A stretch of DNA of 64,000 nt from Chloroflexota bacterium (GCA_013112725.1 JABFFZ010000018.1:1-64000), one strand, 5' to 3'; shown: positions 21,380-30,564, counted from the stretch's first letter. Made by a program: numbers and translations. The notes: a model not told the origin generated them from the sequence alone.

Positions 21380-21991
21380 ATGCAGAAAATTCAAACACAA
21401 GGCGTCCACCACATTACCCTGATTGGGGCGGATCGCCAGACTTCGATTGATTTTTGGGAAGGGGTATTGGGCATGCCCTTTGTTTTTGAGCAGCCGAACC
21501 TGGATGTGGCATCTGAGAGCCATTTGTACTTTGATCCGGGCGACGGCCGTCTGATTACCGTATTTACCCGTGAAGATCGGGCCGTTGACCCCACGCCCAA
21601 CCCGGAAGGCATTGGCAATTTGCACCACATTGCTTTCAGCGTCTCCCGCGCTACTTATACCCAGGTTAAAACGCGCCTGGACGAACGCGGCATCCGCCAT
21701 TCCGGCGAGATAGACCGGGGTTTTATGTATTCCATTTATTTTCGTGATCCATTGGGGCAGTTGTATGAGCTGGCCTCTTACAAGTTTGAGCCGCCGGTGG
21801 GGGTGACACATGCGGACGTGCTGTTTGAAGCCCATAAATTGCGCACCGAACGGGGTGATTACGCCATTGGCGACGGTCACCTGGCCGACGCCATTGAGAT
21901 TCTGACGCAGCGCACGACCCGTTCTTTATCTACTGATCGGTCGCCTAAAAATCCGTACAAAGCCCCGGTTCGGCTATGGGATAATGATTGA
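21380..21991 (+). CDS. Glyoxalase-fold dioxygenase (MhqE-like)
   Basis: This 203-residue vicinal-oxygen-chelate protein opens with GVHHITLIGADRQTSIDFWE and contains GNLHHIAFSVSR and YFRDPLGQLYELASY, the three metal-ligand regions (H10, H91-like, E143-like). It is about two thirds the length of the paralogue at 19649. A strong GGAGGT site lies 4 bases before ATG 21380. It completes a regulator, dioxygenase, esterase, dioxygenase set like the Bacillus mhq genes. Confidence 0.84.
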   Translation: MQKIQTQGVHHITLIGADRQTSIDFWEGVLGMPFVFEQPNLDVASESHLYFDPGDGRLITVFTREDRAVDPTPNPEGIGNLHHIAFSVSRATYTQVKTRLDERGIRHSGEIDRGFMYSIYFRDPLGQLYELASYKFEPPVGVTHADVLFEAHKLRTERGDYAIGDGHLADAIEILTQRTTRSLSTDRSPKNPYKAPVRLWDND

Positions 21992-21999
21992 GAAAAACA

Positions 22000-22008
22000 T
22001 GGTATAAT
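22000..22008 (+). promoter_or_regulatory. Extended -10 promoter upstream of the Uma2 gene
   Basis: TGGTATAAT (22000-22008) is an extended -10 element without a good -35, 54 bp before the start codon of the next gene. Confidence 0.45.
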
Positions 22009-22061
22009 TTGCCAGCGCATAGGCAAGTAGTAGTGGATATGAACCATGAAGGAAGGTGATA

Positions 22062-22790
22062 ATGGTAGAGATGATTATTACCGGGGTGGTGGAAGTGGAG
22101 CCACCGGATGTTTCCCATATTGTAACCGAGGACGATACGCCGGTGGATAACATATTCTCGGCCAAACAACAGCGGCTGCTGGTGCGTTCGCTTTATGCGT
22201 CCTGGCAGACGGACCGCAAGTTTGTGGCTGACAGCAACGTGGGCGTTTTTGTCACGCCGTATCGGCCGGCGATTGTGCCCGATATGTTTTTGAGCCTGGA
22301 TGTGGAAATTGCCGAAGATTGGTTTGCTCAGGAGCATCGCTCTTATTTCATCTGGGAGTTTGGCAAACCGCCAGACCTGGTGGTGGAGATTGTGTCCAAC
22401 AAAAAAGGGGGCGAAAATGGTAAGAAACTGGATGATTATGCCCGGATGAACGTCTGGTACTATGCCATTTACGATCCGCAATTATTGATTCAGAACCAGG
22501 TATTGCAGTTGTACGAATTGCGGGCGGACGGGTATGTGCCGGTGAAAAATTTGTATATGGAAAAGATCGGCCTGGGGTTGATGTTGTGGGACGGCCGTTA
22601 TGAAAGCCGTGATGGGCAGTGGCTGCGTTGGTGTGATAAAGAGGGTCATCTGTTGCTAACGGGGGAAGAAGCAGCGATTGCGGAGCGGGGCCGCGCCGAA
22701 GCGGAGCGGGATCGCGCCGAAAGGGAAATGAGACGCGCTGCGGCGCTGGCGGAGAAGCTGCGGGCGCTGGGCGTTGACCCTGATGCGTAG
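22062..22790 (+). CDS. Uma2 (DUF820) family nuclease-fold protein
   Basis: The 242-residue protein has the PD-(D/E)xK-like Uma2 core: VGVFVTPYRPAIVPDMFLSLD, then PDLVVEIVSNKKGGENGKKL and YARMNVWYYAIYDP, where the D, E and K are the predicted metal and catalytic residues. A charged helical C-terminus (about 205-240) contains repeated AERGRAEAERDRAE units. Uma2 genes are strikingly numerous in cyanobacteria and Chloroflexi, and their biological role is unknown. ATG 22062 follows GGAAGGTG. Confidence 0.85.
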   Translation: MVEMIITGVVEVEPPDVSHIVTEDDTPVDNIFSAKQQRLLVRSLYASWQTDRKFVADSNVGVFVTPYRPAIVPDMFLSLDVEIAEDWFAQEHRSYFIWEFGKPPDLVVEIVSNKKGGENGKKLDDYARMNVWYYAIYDPQLLIQNQVLQLYELRADGYVPVKNLYMEKIGLGLMLWDGRYESRDGQWLRWCDKEGHLLLTGEEAAIAERGRAEAERDRAEREMRRAAALAEKLRALGVDPDA

Positions 22791-22796
22791 CCTTTA

Positions 22797-23420
22797 TTAG
22801 ATAGCGGTATACCAGTGGGTGATGGTGTGGATCACGGCCGTCACCCCCGCCACCATCACATCCAAACTCATGGAAGGCAAGGGGGGCCTTTTCCCGGCGG
22901 TTTGTTGGGGTAATTGTGGCAGGTGGACAAATCCGGCGAGGCTCTTTAGCTGGTGTTTGTGGATGTAGTGCAGCATCTCATACATGACCTGGTTACACAG
23001 GAAAGTGCCGGCGGAGTAAGAGAGTTGAGCAGGGATGCTGATTTCGGTTAGCGCATTGACCATTTGCCGGGTGGGCAGTGTGGCAAAATAAGCCGGGGGG
23101 CCATCGGCCACGATGGGTTTGTCTGTGACCAGATGGCCGCCATTGTCGGAGATGGAGAAGTCAAGCAGGTTGGCGGCGACGCGTTCGATGGTCACGGCCG
23201 TGACGCCCCCCGCTTCCCCCAATGACAAGACCACGTTTGGCTGTGCCGAAATGTAGGTGCGAATCAGTGTATCCGGCCCGGTAAAACGTTCCACCGGCAG
23301 GATGACGGTCAGTAATTCCACCCCTTCAATTTCTTGCTGCGCCAGTTGATGCACCACCTTTTCAGAGGGGTTGATCGAACTGTTGCCAAATGGTTCAAAG
23401 CCGGTGAGTAGGAGTTTCAT
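22797..23420 (-). CDS. pcp: Pyroglutamyl-peptidase I
   Basis: This 207-residue cysteine peptidase (family C15) removes N-terminal pyroglutamate from peptides in the cytoplasm. It starts LLLTGFEPFGNSSINPSE, as the family does, and keeps the catalytic triad: E69 in LGEAGG, C142 in SAGTFLCNQ and H166 in FVHLPQLP. It converges on the Uma2 gene with 6 bp between the ends. Confidence 0.94.
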   Translation of the reverse strand: MKLLLTGFEPFGNSSINPSEKVVHQLAQQEIEGVELLTVILPVERFTGPDTLIRTYISAQPNVVLSLGEAGGVTAVTIERVAANLLDFSISDNGGHLVTDKPIVADGPPAYFATLPTRQMVNALTEISIPAQLSYSAGTFLCNQVMYEMLHYIHKHQLKSLAGFVHLPQLPQQTAGKRPPLPSMSLDVMVAGVTAVIHTITHWYTAI

Positions 23421-23488
23421 ATCGTTATCCGTGAGGCGTGATACGTGACCCGTAGTCCGTAAACCGTGAGCCGAAGCCCGACGACGGA

Positions 23489-23938
23489 TTACGAGTTACG
23501 ATTCCACCGCCAGAGTATCACAAATACGCCCAGGAACAAGAGCGTGAGACTAATTTGCCATAGCCGGGTAGGGGACAGGGCAAAACGGGCCAGGCGAAAG
23601 GTGTAGCTGCCACTGGTGGGGTGACCGTCGGTGGACACGGCCGTCCACTGCACGGTATAGTCGCCAGGTGACAAACGCGGCATGGTTGTGATGAGTGTAT
23701 GGGGGTTGCCTGGCTCTACTTGCGCCATAATGCCTGTTACCGGCTGAAAACCCTCAGTAAAGAGTAGGATGGCGCTTTCCTTCGTGATAGGTTCGCTAAA
23801 CGTCAGGCGAATTTCGGCCAGGGAATATGTCACGATGCTGCCGGGGGCGGGCACGGCCGTTCGCAGTTCGGCATGGGCGTGGGCGACGGCCGTAACAGCC
23901 AGCAGATACAACAGCAAAACCGGGACAGCCCTTTTCAT
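23489..23938 (-). CDS. CopC-like copper-binding membrane protein
   Basis: This 149-residue protein has a signal peptide ending AVAHA, so the mature form would begin HAEL with the N-terminal histidine that forms the CopC copper brace. The Ig-like CopC domain follows (PAPGSIVTYSLAEIRLTFSEPI, SPGDYTVQWTAVSTDGHPTSGSYTF, with the second histidine in DGHPT). One C-terminal membrane helix (about 126-143) anchors it. Its start overlaps the stop of the redoxin lipoprotein gene by 4 bp, which points to translational coupling and a shared role in copper handling or cytochrome oxidase assembly. Confidence 0.88.
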   Translation of the reverse strand: MKRAVPVLLLYLLAVTAVAHAHAELRTAVPAPGSIVTYSLAEIRLTFSEPITKESAILLFTEGFQPVTGIMAQVEPGNPHTLITTMPRLSPGDYTVQWTAVSTDGHPTSGSYTFRLARFALSPTRLWQISLTLLFLGVFVILWRWNRNS

Positions 23939-24780
23939 GGTAACAGTGGGTCTAGCGCCAGACGTAGTTCGCGGGGGGAAAGAGGACCTTCAAAACGGGC
24001 GGCGACACGGCCGTCCGTATCCAACACATACACCCAGGGTTCCGTTTGCAAACCCCATTCCGCCATCTCCGGCACGAAGGTTAAATTTTGGAAATCATCA
24101 TACACTTCCACATGGATGAAGTTGGCCTGATCACCCACTGCCTCAAAGACCGCCTCCACGCTGTCCAGCACCGGCGTACACCATTTGGTCTGGCACAGCC
24201 CCGGCGTGGCAAAGGCGATTACAGTGGGTTTGCCCGTTTGCAAGGCGTCGGCAATGGTCATCTGGTAAAAGGCGGGGTTGGGGTCATTGCCAGAACTCAG
24301 TTTGTGCAGGTCAGGTTCGGTCGCCAGGGTGCGGTTTTGGCTGGGCGGAGCGGCTGCGCCAATGGCAATGGCCTGGCCTTCGTTGGTCACTTCTACCAGA
24401 AAGGGAGCGGTAATAGCTTCACCGTTTGCCAGGGTGATGACGGCCGTCAGCCCCCAGATTCCCGGCGTGGGTAACTGCGGTGTGATGACCCAATAGGGGA
24501 TTTCGTAGTTGGTGTAGGGTACGGCCGTGACCGCCGCCACCGCCTGCCCATTTTCATCACCAACCAACTGGGCCGCGACCGTCACATTGGATATGTTTGT
24601 CAGCGGGTCGGGCCCGTCAAAAATGGCAAAAGAGATGCGGGGTGTGCCCACCACATACTCGAAATTCAGTCGTTGAATTTGGGCGGGTGACACACTGCTC
24701 ACCACACCTGCCGGTGCGGCGGGACGGCCACAGGCTGCCAACCCCCACAGGGCCATCACAAAAAACAGGATTTGTCTCAT
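23935..24780 (-). CDS. Lipoprotein with thioredoxin-fold domain
   Basis: The lipobox LAAC places the lipidated cysteine at residue 17 of 281. An Ig-like beta domain (about 35-130) is followed by a redoxin-like domain with ATPGLCQTKWC (C196 and C201, a CxxxxC arrangement rather than CxxC) and WVYVLDTDGRVAARFEG. It probably faces the outside of the membrane. Sco-type copper chaperones use CxxxC, so a copper or thiol-redox role beside CopC is plausible but unproven. It is the upstream gene of a two-gene operon. Confidence 0.82.
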   Translation of the reverse strand: MRQILFFVMALWGLAACGRPAAPAGVVSSVSPAQIQRLNFEYVVGTPRISFAIFDGPDPLTNISNVTVAAQLVGDENGQAVAAVTAVPYTNYEIPYWVITPQLPTPGIWGLTAVITLANGEAITAPFLVEVTNEGQAIAIGAAAPPSQNRTLATEPDLHKLSSGNDPNPAFYQMTIADALQTGKPTVIAFATPGLCQTKWCTPVLDSVEAVFEAVGDQANFIHVEVYDDFQNLTFVPEMAEWGLQTEPWVYVLDTDGRVAARFEGPLSPRELRLALDPLLP

Positions 24781-24850
24781 GGGGCAACTGTAGCCAGAGA
24801 GGGGAGAGTATGCAAGGGATTTTTATGGCCGTTTAAGCCATCAACCAACA

Positions 24851-26110
24851 CTACACCGGCGGATCGGACTTCGGGATGCGAACCAGAGGCGAGGGCGCAT
24901 ATTCAGTGGCGCGTTCTGATGGTAGTCGTTTGAGCAAGTCGCGTTGCACCAAATTATCCAGAATGGGCAAAATTTCCCGAAATTCTTTGGTCCTGACCTT
25001 ATCCAACTCCTCAAGCGTGACGCTTTCATCAGATAACACACCTTTATCCAGTACCAGTTCCAGAATATACATTTCCTCAATCGTCAAACCAGACTGTCCG
25101 CGCAACTGTTGATCAGCAAATTCTACACCGGCCTGAAAGACATCTGGTGTGATCATCGGCGCGCCAAGTTCCGCTGCTTTGAGCAAAACATAGCTCCCCA
25201 ACCTGTTCAACATACGGGGAATACCTTCTGAGCGCGCGCACAATTCCCTGGCTGTATCTTGTGTGAAAGGCCAAACTGCCTGTAGTTCATCATAATCTCG
25301 TTGTTTTTCTTTTGGGCGCACACTGTTCAGGTAATTGACCAACATGCGATAAGAAGTCGTCTGGTCGAGCGGCTTTAACTCTAGCGCCAGGTCAAACAGC
25401 CCTAATTCACGCGCCAAAATGTCATGGGTGATAGTGGCTGGATGTCCCGTTAAAAAGAACCAGGCGTTGCTCTTGAGCAATCCTTGTTCATCACGCAGCA
25501 TTTGCCTGATCAAATCGGGATTTCGTTTTTCCAGGTCATCTATGCCAATGACAATACGATCAAACTTTTGGTACGCGCGATCTAACAAAGCTTCAAAACT
25601 GGCTGCCGGGTAAAGCGGCCTGGAAAAGGGGGACGTTTCTTCCGTTGTTTCCACGCCAGAACCGGAGAGGCCAGCTTTTACCGTCGTCTTTTTTTCTACC
25701 GCACGCTGACTAGCGGGTAACCCCATTTGTGTAAGCAGGTGTTGAGCATAGTCATCTTTTGGCAGTTTGCGAGCAAGCCCAATCAGGGCGGCGGTTGATA
25801 AATCCATGCCGGGCAGCAAAGAAATGTAACTGGCTAACGTTTTAGGTGCTTTTCTTTCCAACACACCGATAATTTCGCGCAAGAAGGCTGTTTTGCCAAT
25901 GCCCACCCAACCGTAAACAAAGATTCGTTTGCGTTCACGGCCGCGCACCAGATTAAACACCTGCCGGAGTTCATTTTCTCTGCCGGTAAAAAGCTGCCTG
26001 AGTTGTTTCTGCCCCAATTCAACAGCGCTTTCGGTGAAGGGAATTTCGCTCAATCCCCAGGCATCAAAAATATCGCCAGCTTGTGCCCATAAATCGTCAG
26101 GGGTACTCAT
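24851..26110 (-). CDS. STAND/AAA-type ATPase
   Basis: This 419-residue soluble protein has Walker A GWVGIGKT (67-74), Walker B RIVIGIDDLEK (D191, D192), a sensor-like FFLTGHP and a C-terminal winged-helix-like region (about 330-400). The FTGRENELRQV segment before the P loop is typical of AAA_16/STAND signalling ATPases. Its ATG overlaps the stop of the EAD-TPR gene by 4 bp, so the two are translated together. The 2.3 kb covering these two genes is free of ACGGCCGT and AT-richer than neighbours. I infer a sensor or conflict module; the exact job is unknown. Confidence 0.82.
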   Translation of the reverse strand: MSTPDDLWAQAGDIFDAWGLSEIPFTESAVELGQKQLRQLFTGRENELRQVFNLVRGRERKRIFVYGWVGIGKTAFLREIIGVLERKAPKTLASYISLLPGMDLSTAALIGLARKLPKDDYAQHLLTQMGLPASQRAVEKKTTVKAGLSGSGVETTEETSPFSRPLYPAASFEALLDRAYQKFDRIVIGIDDLEKRNPDLIRQMLRDEQGLLKSNAWFFLTGHPATITHDILARELGLFDLALELKPLDQTTSYRMLVNYLNSVRPKEKQRDYDELQAVWPFTQDTARELCARSEGIPRMLNRLGSYVLLKAAELGAPMITPDVFQAGVEFADQQLRGQSGLTIEEMYILELVLDKGVLSDESVTLEELDKVRTKEFREILPILDNLVQRDLLKRLPSERATEYAPSPLVRIPKSDPPV

Positions 26111-27090
26111 ACCCGTTCTTTTTCCTTTACCCGGTGAACAAAATGCATTATTTCGTCTATTTCTTGCAGTTTTTTGTCGTTATCGTCTTGCCTATAGGCG
26201 AGCCGTGCCTTCTGGATTTGGGCAATACCTTCATCTATGAATCCAAGTTGGATGGCAACCGTACCTAGATTTAAGTTACAGGCGGCAATACCCGCTTTGT
26301 TTCCTGTATGTTGGTACAAGCGCATAGCATCCCGATAGCGAATTTGTGCTTCAGCCAGATTGCCCATCAGTTGGTAGGTTCTACCAATCTGGTAAATGGT
26401 GTCAGCGCGTTCATCCAAATTATCCAGGAGGCGACGTATGGTCAGGCTGCGATCAAAACGCCGCAGACCGGCGTGCCACTTACCTTGCCCCACCAGCGCA
26501 ATACCTAATTCATGTTCCATTTCCGCATAATTTTGTGCATACTGCTCAAGAGTTGGATCATCATGCCGGGAAAGAAGATCGCGCAAGAACTCATGTGGTG
26601 CATCCTCTAGAAGATTCAATAGGTTTTGTGTCTCTTCGTCGTTAAGGCCAGTTATGTCCTGGATTTCCTGGAATTGCTGTTGCAAACGATTGACTCGGAA
26701 ATAAAAATCTTCTAATTGCTGGCTTGCAGAAGAAGGGGCTAATTTGACTTCGTCTGAGGTAATATGATGAGTGCTGCTAGAGACATTCAGCGTATTTGTG
26801 ACGTCCTTTTCTAAAGCCGCTGGTTTCGATTCTTGCACAGATTGCTGGGAGAATTTATCCCAATTGATGTAAGGGCGCGTTTCTTGAATAGCTTTGATCA
26901 ACTGTTCATACACGCCATGACGTTGAGTATATTTAACGAGAGAAATGATCGTTTCGCTTCTTGAAATTCCTTCCAGGTCATCATAAGGAATGTCCATATT
27001 AAGAGCCAGAGATTGTAACTCAGCAGTATTGAAGTACATATTCAAAGCCTCTGCTACCTGCTTCGGTGTTATTGATTTTTTGTCGTCCAT
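26107..27090 (-). CDS. EAD-like plus TPR adaptor protein
   Basis: This 327-residue protein begins with a small helical domain (about 10-75: LNMYFNTAELQSLALNMDI, then YEQLIKAIQETRP) that looks like an effector-associated domain (EAD), the death-like adaptor found in bacterial STAND conflict systems. A linker and a helical segment lead into TPR repeats (about 185-310; ELGIALVGQGKWHAGLRRFD, TIYQIGRTYQLMGNLAEAQI, ACNLNLGTVAIQLGFIDEGI). EADs pair by like-with-like contact, so a partner with the same domain may exist elsewhere in the genome. It overlaps the ATPase gene by 4 bp. Confidence 0.78.
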   Translation of the reverse strand: MDDKKSITPKQVAEALNMYFNTAELQSLALNMDIPYDDLEGISRSETIISLVKYTQRHGVYEQLIKAIQETRPYINWDKFSQQSVQESKPAALEKDVTNTLNVSSSTHHITSDEVKLAPSSASQQLEDFYFRVNRLQQQFQEIQDITGLNDEETQNLLNLLEDAPHEFLRDLLSRHDDPTLEQYAQNYAEMEHELGIALVGQGKWHAGLRRFDRSLTIRRLLDNLDERADTIYQIGRTYQLMGNLAEAQIRYRDAMRLYQHTGNKAGIAACNLNLGTVAIQLGFIDEGIAQIQKARLAYRQDDNDKKLQEIDEIMHFVHRVKEKERV

Positions 27091-27110
27091 CTTTTCTTAA
27101 TCCTGTTTCG

Positions 27111-28154
27111 TCACAAAATCCGGCTAAGAGCATCGGCGCCAATTTGCTGGATGAGAAAGTGGGCGATGGTGGCTTTTTGTTCGGCCTGGCTGGTGGCCGG
27201 GTTGGGTTGGGCGGCTAACTGCACGTACTCTTGAACGGCTTCGTCGTCCGTGAGTTGGTTGGTGAGGGTGACTAACCCTTCCAGGTCGTAGCCATCAACC
27301 AGACGGCGGATGAGGGTGTCCTGGCGGGCGGGAGGAGCGGCGGCGGTGGCAACGGCCGTACCCGGCTGATTCATCGCCTGATCGAGCAGTAAATTAACAT
27401 AGGATTGGCCGCCATTTTCCAGGATCATCAGGGCGATGCTGGTTTTGGCAAAATGTTCCGGTGCTTTAGGGTCAATCAGTTTTTCTAACTCGCCTAGTTT
27501 TTGTTGTTCTTCTTCGGCGGTGAGCGTTTCGCGGGCGGTGATGGTGTAGAGGGCAATGTCATACAGTTCGGCCAGGGTGGGGTAATAGTGGAGCAGGCGG
27601 GTCACGGCCGTGCGCCGGTTGTTCATCAATTCCAGGTCAATTTGCCGCCGCGCCAGGTTGGAGAACTGGTCATAGAGCCAGCCCAGGTTGATGGCTACCT
27701 CGCCATCTTTGTCTGACCCCACCTGTTTGGCCAGCACAAACCGGGTGCGGATGATGCCCTGAAAGCCAAAGGCCACAATCAGAAACTCCATCAGGAAGCT
27801 CATGGGGGAAGTGGTGGCGCGTAGGATAAGCAGGGCGGCAATGGCGGCCAAAACATTGGCAAAAATAAGCACCCAGGCCCAGCGCGTGAGCAGGGCTTCA
27901 CGAGGATATGTTTTGAAGGTGGAAACCAACTCGGCCACCCCAATTAACCCACCGACAAAGCCGATGACGAGAAAGGGGGCGAGTACGGCCGTGAAGTGGC
28001 GCAAATCCCCCTGAAAAGGCCCCATCCACGTTGGCGCTGCCGGGCCAACCGGCCACACCAGTAGAACGACGACGACGAAGGATAAGAGGATGACCAGCAG
28101 CAGCAGAATTTTGGCGCCGATGCTGGCGGATGTGGGGGCGATGTTTTCGGTCAT
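27111..28154 (-). CDS. Membrane protein of unknown function
   Basis: This 347-residue protein has an N-terminal block of four membrane helices (about 14-34, 54-75, 92-110, 118-135) and a long cytoplasmic helical domain (about 150-347) with no recognised motif. It lies 20 bp upstream of the EAD-TPR gene on the same strand and 12 bp downstream of the winged-helix gene, so the four genes form one transcription unit. It contains three ACGGCCGT octamers, unlike the two genes after it. I do not recognise a family. Confidence 0.72.
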   Translation of the reverse strand: MTENIAPTSASIGAKILLLLVILLSFVVVVLLVWPVGPAAPTWMGPFQGDLRHFTAVLAPFLVIGFVGGLIGVAELVSTFKTYPREALLTRWAWVLIFANVLAAIAALLILRATTSPMSFLMEFLIVAFGFQGIIRTRFVLAKQVGSDKDGEVAINLGWLYDQFSNLARRQIDLELMNNRRTAVTRLLHYYPTLAELYDIALYTITARETLTAEEEQQKLGELEKLIDPKAPEHFAKTSIALMILENGGQSYVNLLLDQAMNQPGTAVATAAAPPARQDTLIRRLVDGYDLEGLVTLTNQLTDDEAVQEYVQLAAQPNPATSQAEQKATIAHFLIQQIGADALSRIL

Positions 28155-28166
28155 AGGGGCGGGACG

Positions 28167-28424
28167 TTAGCGTTTGCCGTTGCTGCCGTTGACAAACCCT
28201 CTGGCGTTGTTGGTGATGGCTACCAGCCAGCCGTCGGGGCTGTTGCTGTCCTCACGCAGCACCACAAACCCGGCGCTGGACATTTCTTGCAGCATCGTCC
28301 GCATATCACCGGGTAATATCCATGTTTCGGCTGCTACCTGGCTGGGACTCATCGCCCCCCGGCTGGCCAACGTGTTTAACACCTTTGTTTCAGTGTCGGT
28401 TAGTTCAAATTGAAAACGTTTCAT
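28167..28424 (-). CDS. Small winged-helix protein
   Basis: The 85-residue product is a single winged-helix domain: LTDTETKVLNTLASRGAMSP, a recognition helix region SQVAAETWILPGDMRTMLQE and a wing GFVVLREDSN. It resembles MarR- or Lrp-like DNA-binding modules without a ligand domain. As first gene of the four-gene operon it could be its regulator. Confidence 0.7.
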   Translation of the reverse strand: MKRFQFELTDTETKVLNTLASRGAMSPSQVAAETWILPGDMRTMLQEMSSAGFVVLREDSNSPDGWLVAITNNARGFVNGSNGKR

Positions 28425-28578
28425 GCCTGAACCTTTTAGGGGTATGGTCTAGCTGCCCGGCAGCTACACCACCATAAACAATTGCGTAGATTATAACACA
28501 AGGGCACGGCCGTCAGACAACGAGTTATGCTTCTCCTGATTACACGCGGGCAAAAAACTGCTCTATACTTGGGTGTGT

Positions 28579-30564
28579 ATGGAAATCATCGAAGGCCAGA
28601 TTCCGGCAGACCCGACATGGCGCGGATTGTTCTTGTTAACCAGCGCCGATCAGTTAGGCAAAACATTTGATTTGGGGTTGGCGTTGGCGCGGGCACACAA
28701 TGGGTATTTGCTCACGGCCGTGTTCCTGCACAGCGCCATACCACCAGAGATGGCCCAGGCCCGGCAGCTTTTAGCCAGCGCCCGGCAGGCAGCCGGCAGT
28801 GAACTGGCCGATTATATCTGCCCCCTTATCATCGTCAGCACGGATTTTGAAGCCGATTTGCACAAACTGGTCAGCGCAGCCCAGGTGGAACTGGTGTTGG
28901 CTCATCTGGATGGGCCTATCTGGCATGATCTAAACCAGGTGACGTGTGCGGTAGCCGCCGTGCGCGGAGATAGAACCAACCCGGAGAACACCGCCAGCAA
29001 CGATAGACTGCAACACATCTTGATGCCCACCTCTGGCGGGCCGAATACAGCCCATGCTTTGCAATTTCTGCTGCGCATTGCGCCGCGCATCAAGATCACC
29101 GCTTTGTACATCGCCCGCAGTTACCTGGGACCGAACGAGGAAGCATTGGGGCGGTCGCGTTTGCGCCAGCTCTTACAATTTGTGGATGCCAGTGATCGCA
29201 TCGAAAGACAGGTGGTCACGGCCGACACGGTAACAGACGGCATTCTGGCGGCAAGCAGTGATTGTGACCTGGTGATTATTGGTGCTACCAAAGAAAGTTC
29301 CATAGACAAGGTGTTATTTGGTGATATACCGGCGGCTGTGGTGCGGCAAAGCAAACGACCGGTAATGATTGTGCGCCAGCCGCAGGCGCGTTTCAGCCAT
29401 TGGTGGGCGTATCTATTCTGGTATATGAGGAAACTACTGCCCCATCTGGATTTGGTGAAACGCACGGAAGCCTATACCCGGATTCGCCGGGGCGCGCGCC
29501 CCGATATTGACTTTTATATGCTTATTTCCCTCTCGGCCATTATTGCGGCCTTTGGCCTGATGAGTAACAGCGCGGCGGTGGTGATTGGGGCCATGTTGGT
29601 AGCGCCGTTGATGTCGCCCATCGTGGGCATGGGCATGGCGGTGGTCTTGGGTGATGCCCGTTTCTTGCGCCTGACGACGGCCGCCGTGGCCAAAGGAGCA
29701 TTGCTGGCAATAGGGGTGGGGATGTTGGCCGGGTTGTTGCTGGTGGTGATGCGCCTGCCATTGACGCCGGAGTTGTTGGCCCGGACACGGCCGTCACTGC
29801 TCGATCTGGGTATTGCCCTCTTTTCCGGCCTGGCTGCCGCCTACGCACTTAGCCGGTCGGATGCGGCCGGAGCGCTGCCAGGTGTAGCCATTGCCGCTGC
29901 TCTGGTGCCGCCGTTGGCGACGGTTGGCATCACCTTTGCTGCCGGTTATTTTTGGGAATCGTTAGGGGCGCTGCTGTTGTTTATCACCAATCTGGTCTCC
30001 ATCAGTTCGGCGACCGCGTTAATGTTTCTGGTATTAGGCTTCCGGCCGGCGCGTAATCAGAAAGCGCGGCGCGCCGTGCAGATGCGCAGCGTTCAGGTGG
30101 AACTGCTCTCGTTGGCCACCGTCATTATTCTGTTGAGTGTGTTGACCGTGGAACTGGTCCAGGTGCAAACACGGGAAGCGCGTATTATTGAAGTGACCAC
30201 TATGGCCGTTGAAGATGAGGCCATCATCGGCGGGTCAGTCGTAGAACTGGAATATGATTTTGTTCTGAATGATAGTGGGCATGAACTATTGCGAATGGAT
30301 GTGGTGGTGCGCTCAACGCGCGAGGTGTCGCATAGACAGGTGGAACGTTTACAACAAGAAATCGGCACAACGCTGCAAAATGAGGGAATTGCCCGGCAAA
30401 TCGCATTGACGTTATCGGTAATACGGGTGACAGAGCTTGATCCCTTGATTCCGCCAACCGCCACTCCCACCCCTGAGGCGACCCCTATTTTGACGCCTGA
30501 TGGCACACCGATGCCGGTCACGGCCGTTGCCTGCAAACTTGCCGGCAGTGGGTGCTTATGGTAG
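28579..30564 (+). CDS. Usp-DUF389 fusion membrane protein
   Basis: This roughly 660-residue protein joins two universal-stress-protein-like modules (about 15-130 and 140-265; the second ends ILAASSDCDLVIIGATKESS and VLFGDIPAAVVRQSKRPVMIV) to a DUF389 membrane domain with several helices (about 315-520; MSNSAAVVIGAMLVAPLMSP is the family signature). A periplasm-like beta domain and a Pro/Thr-rich tail follow. DUF389 proteins are of unknown function; the Usp modules suggest nucleotide sensing. ATG 28579 or the GTG two codons earlier may be the start. TATACT at 28564-28569 is so close that the mRNA could be leaderless. Confidence 0.85.
   Translation: MEIIEGQIPADPTWRGLFLLTSADQLGKTFDLGLALARAHNGYLLTAVFLHSAIPPEMAQARQLLASARQAAGSELADYICPLIIVSTDFEADLHKLVSAAQVELVLAHLDGPIWHDLNQVTCAVAAVRGDRTNPENTASNDRLQHILMPTSGGPNTAHALQFLLRIAPRIKITALYIARSYLGPNEEALGRSRLRQLLQFVDASDRIERQVVTADTVTDGILAASSDCDLVIIGATKESSIDKVLFGDIPAAVVRQSKRPVMIVRQPQARFSHWWAYLFWYMRKLLPHLDLVKRTEAYTRIRRGARPDIDFYMLISLSAIIAAFGLMSNSAAVVIGAMLVAPLMSPIVGMGMAVVLGDARFLRLTTAAVAKGALLAIGVGMLAGLLLVVMRLPLTPELLARTRPSLLDLGIALFSGLAAAYALSRSDAAGALPGVAIAAALVPPLATVGITFAAGYFWESLGALLLFITNLVSISSATALMFLVLGFRPARNQKARRAVQMRSVQVELLSLATVIILLSVLTVELVQVQTREARIIEVTTMAVEDEAIIGGSVVELEYDFVLNDSGHELLRMDVVVRSTREVSHRQVERLQQEIGTTLQNEGIARQIALTLSVIRVTELDPLIPPTATPTPEATPILTPDGTPMPVTAVACKLAGSGCLW

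Noticed and set aside
28501..28579. Canonical promoter for the Usp-DUF389 gene
   Set aside because: TATACT is present at 28564 but no -35 is found at 16-18 bp and the position would make the mRNA leaderless; too weak to list as a feature.
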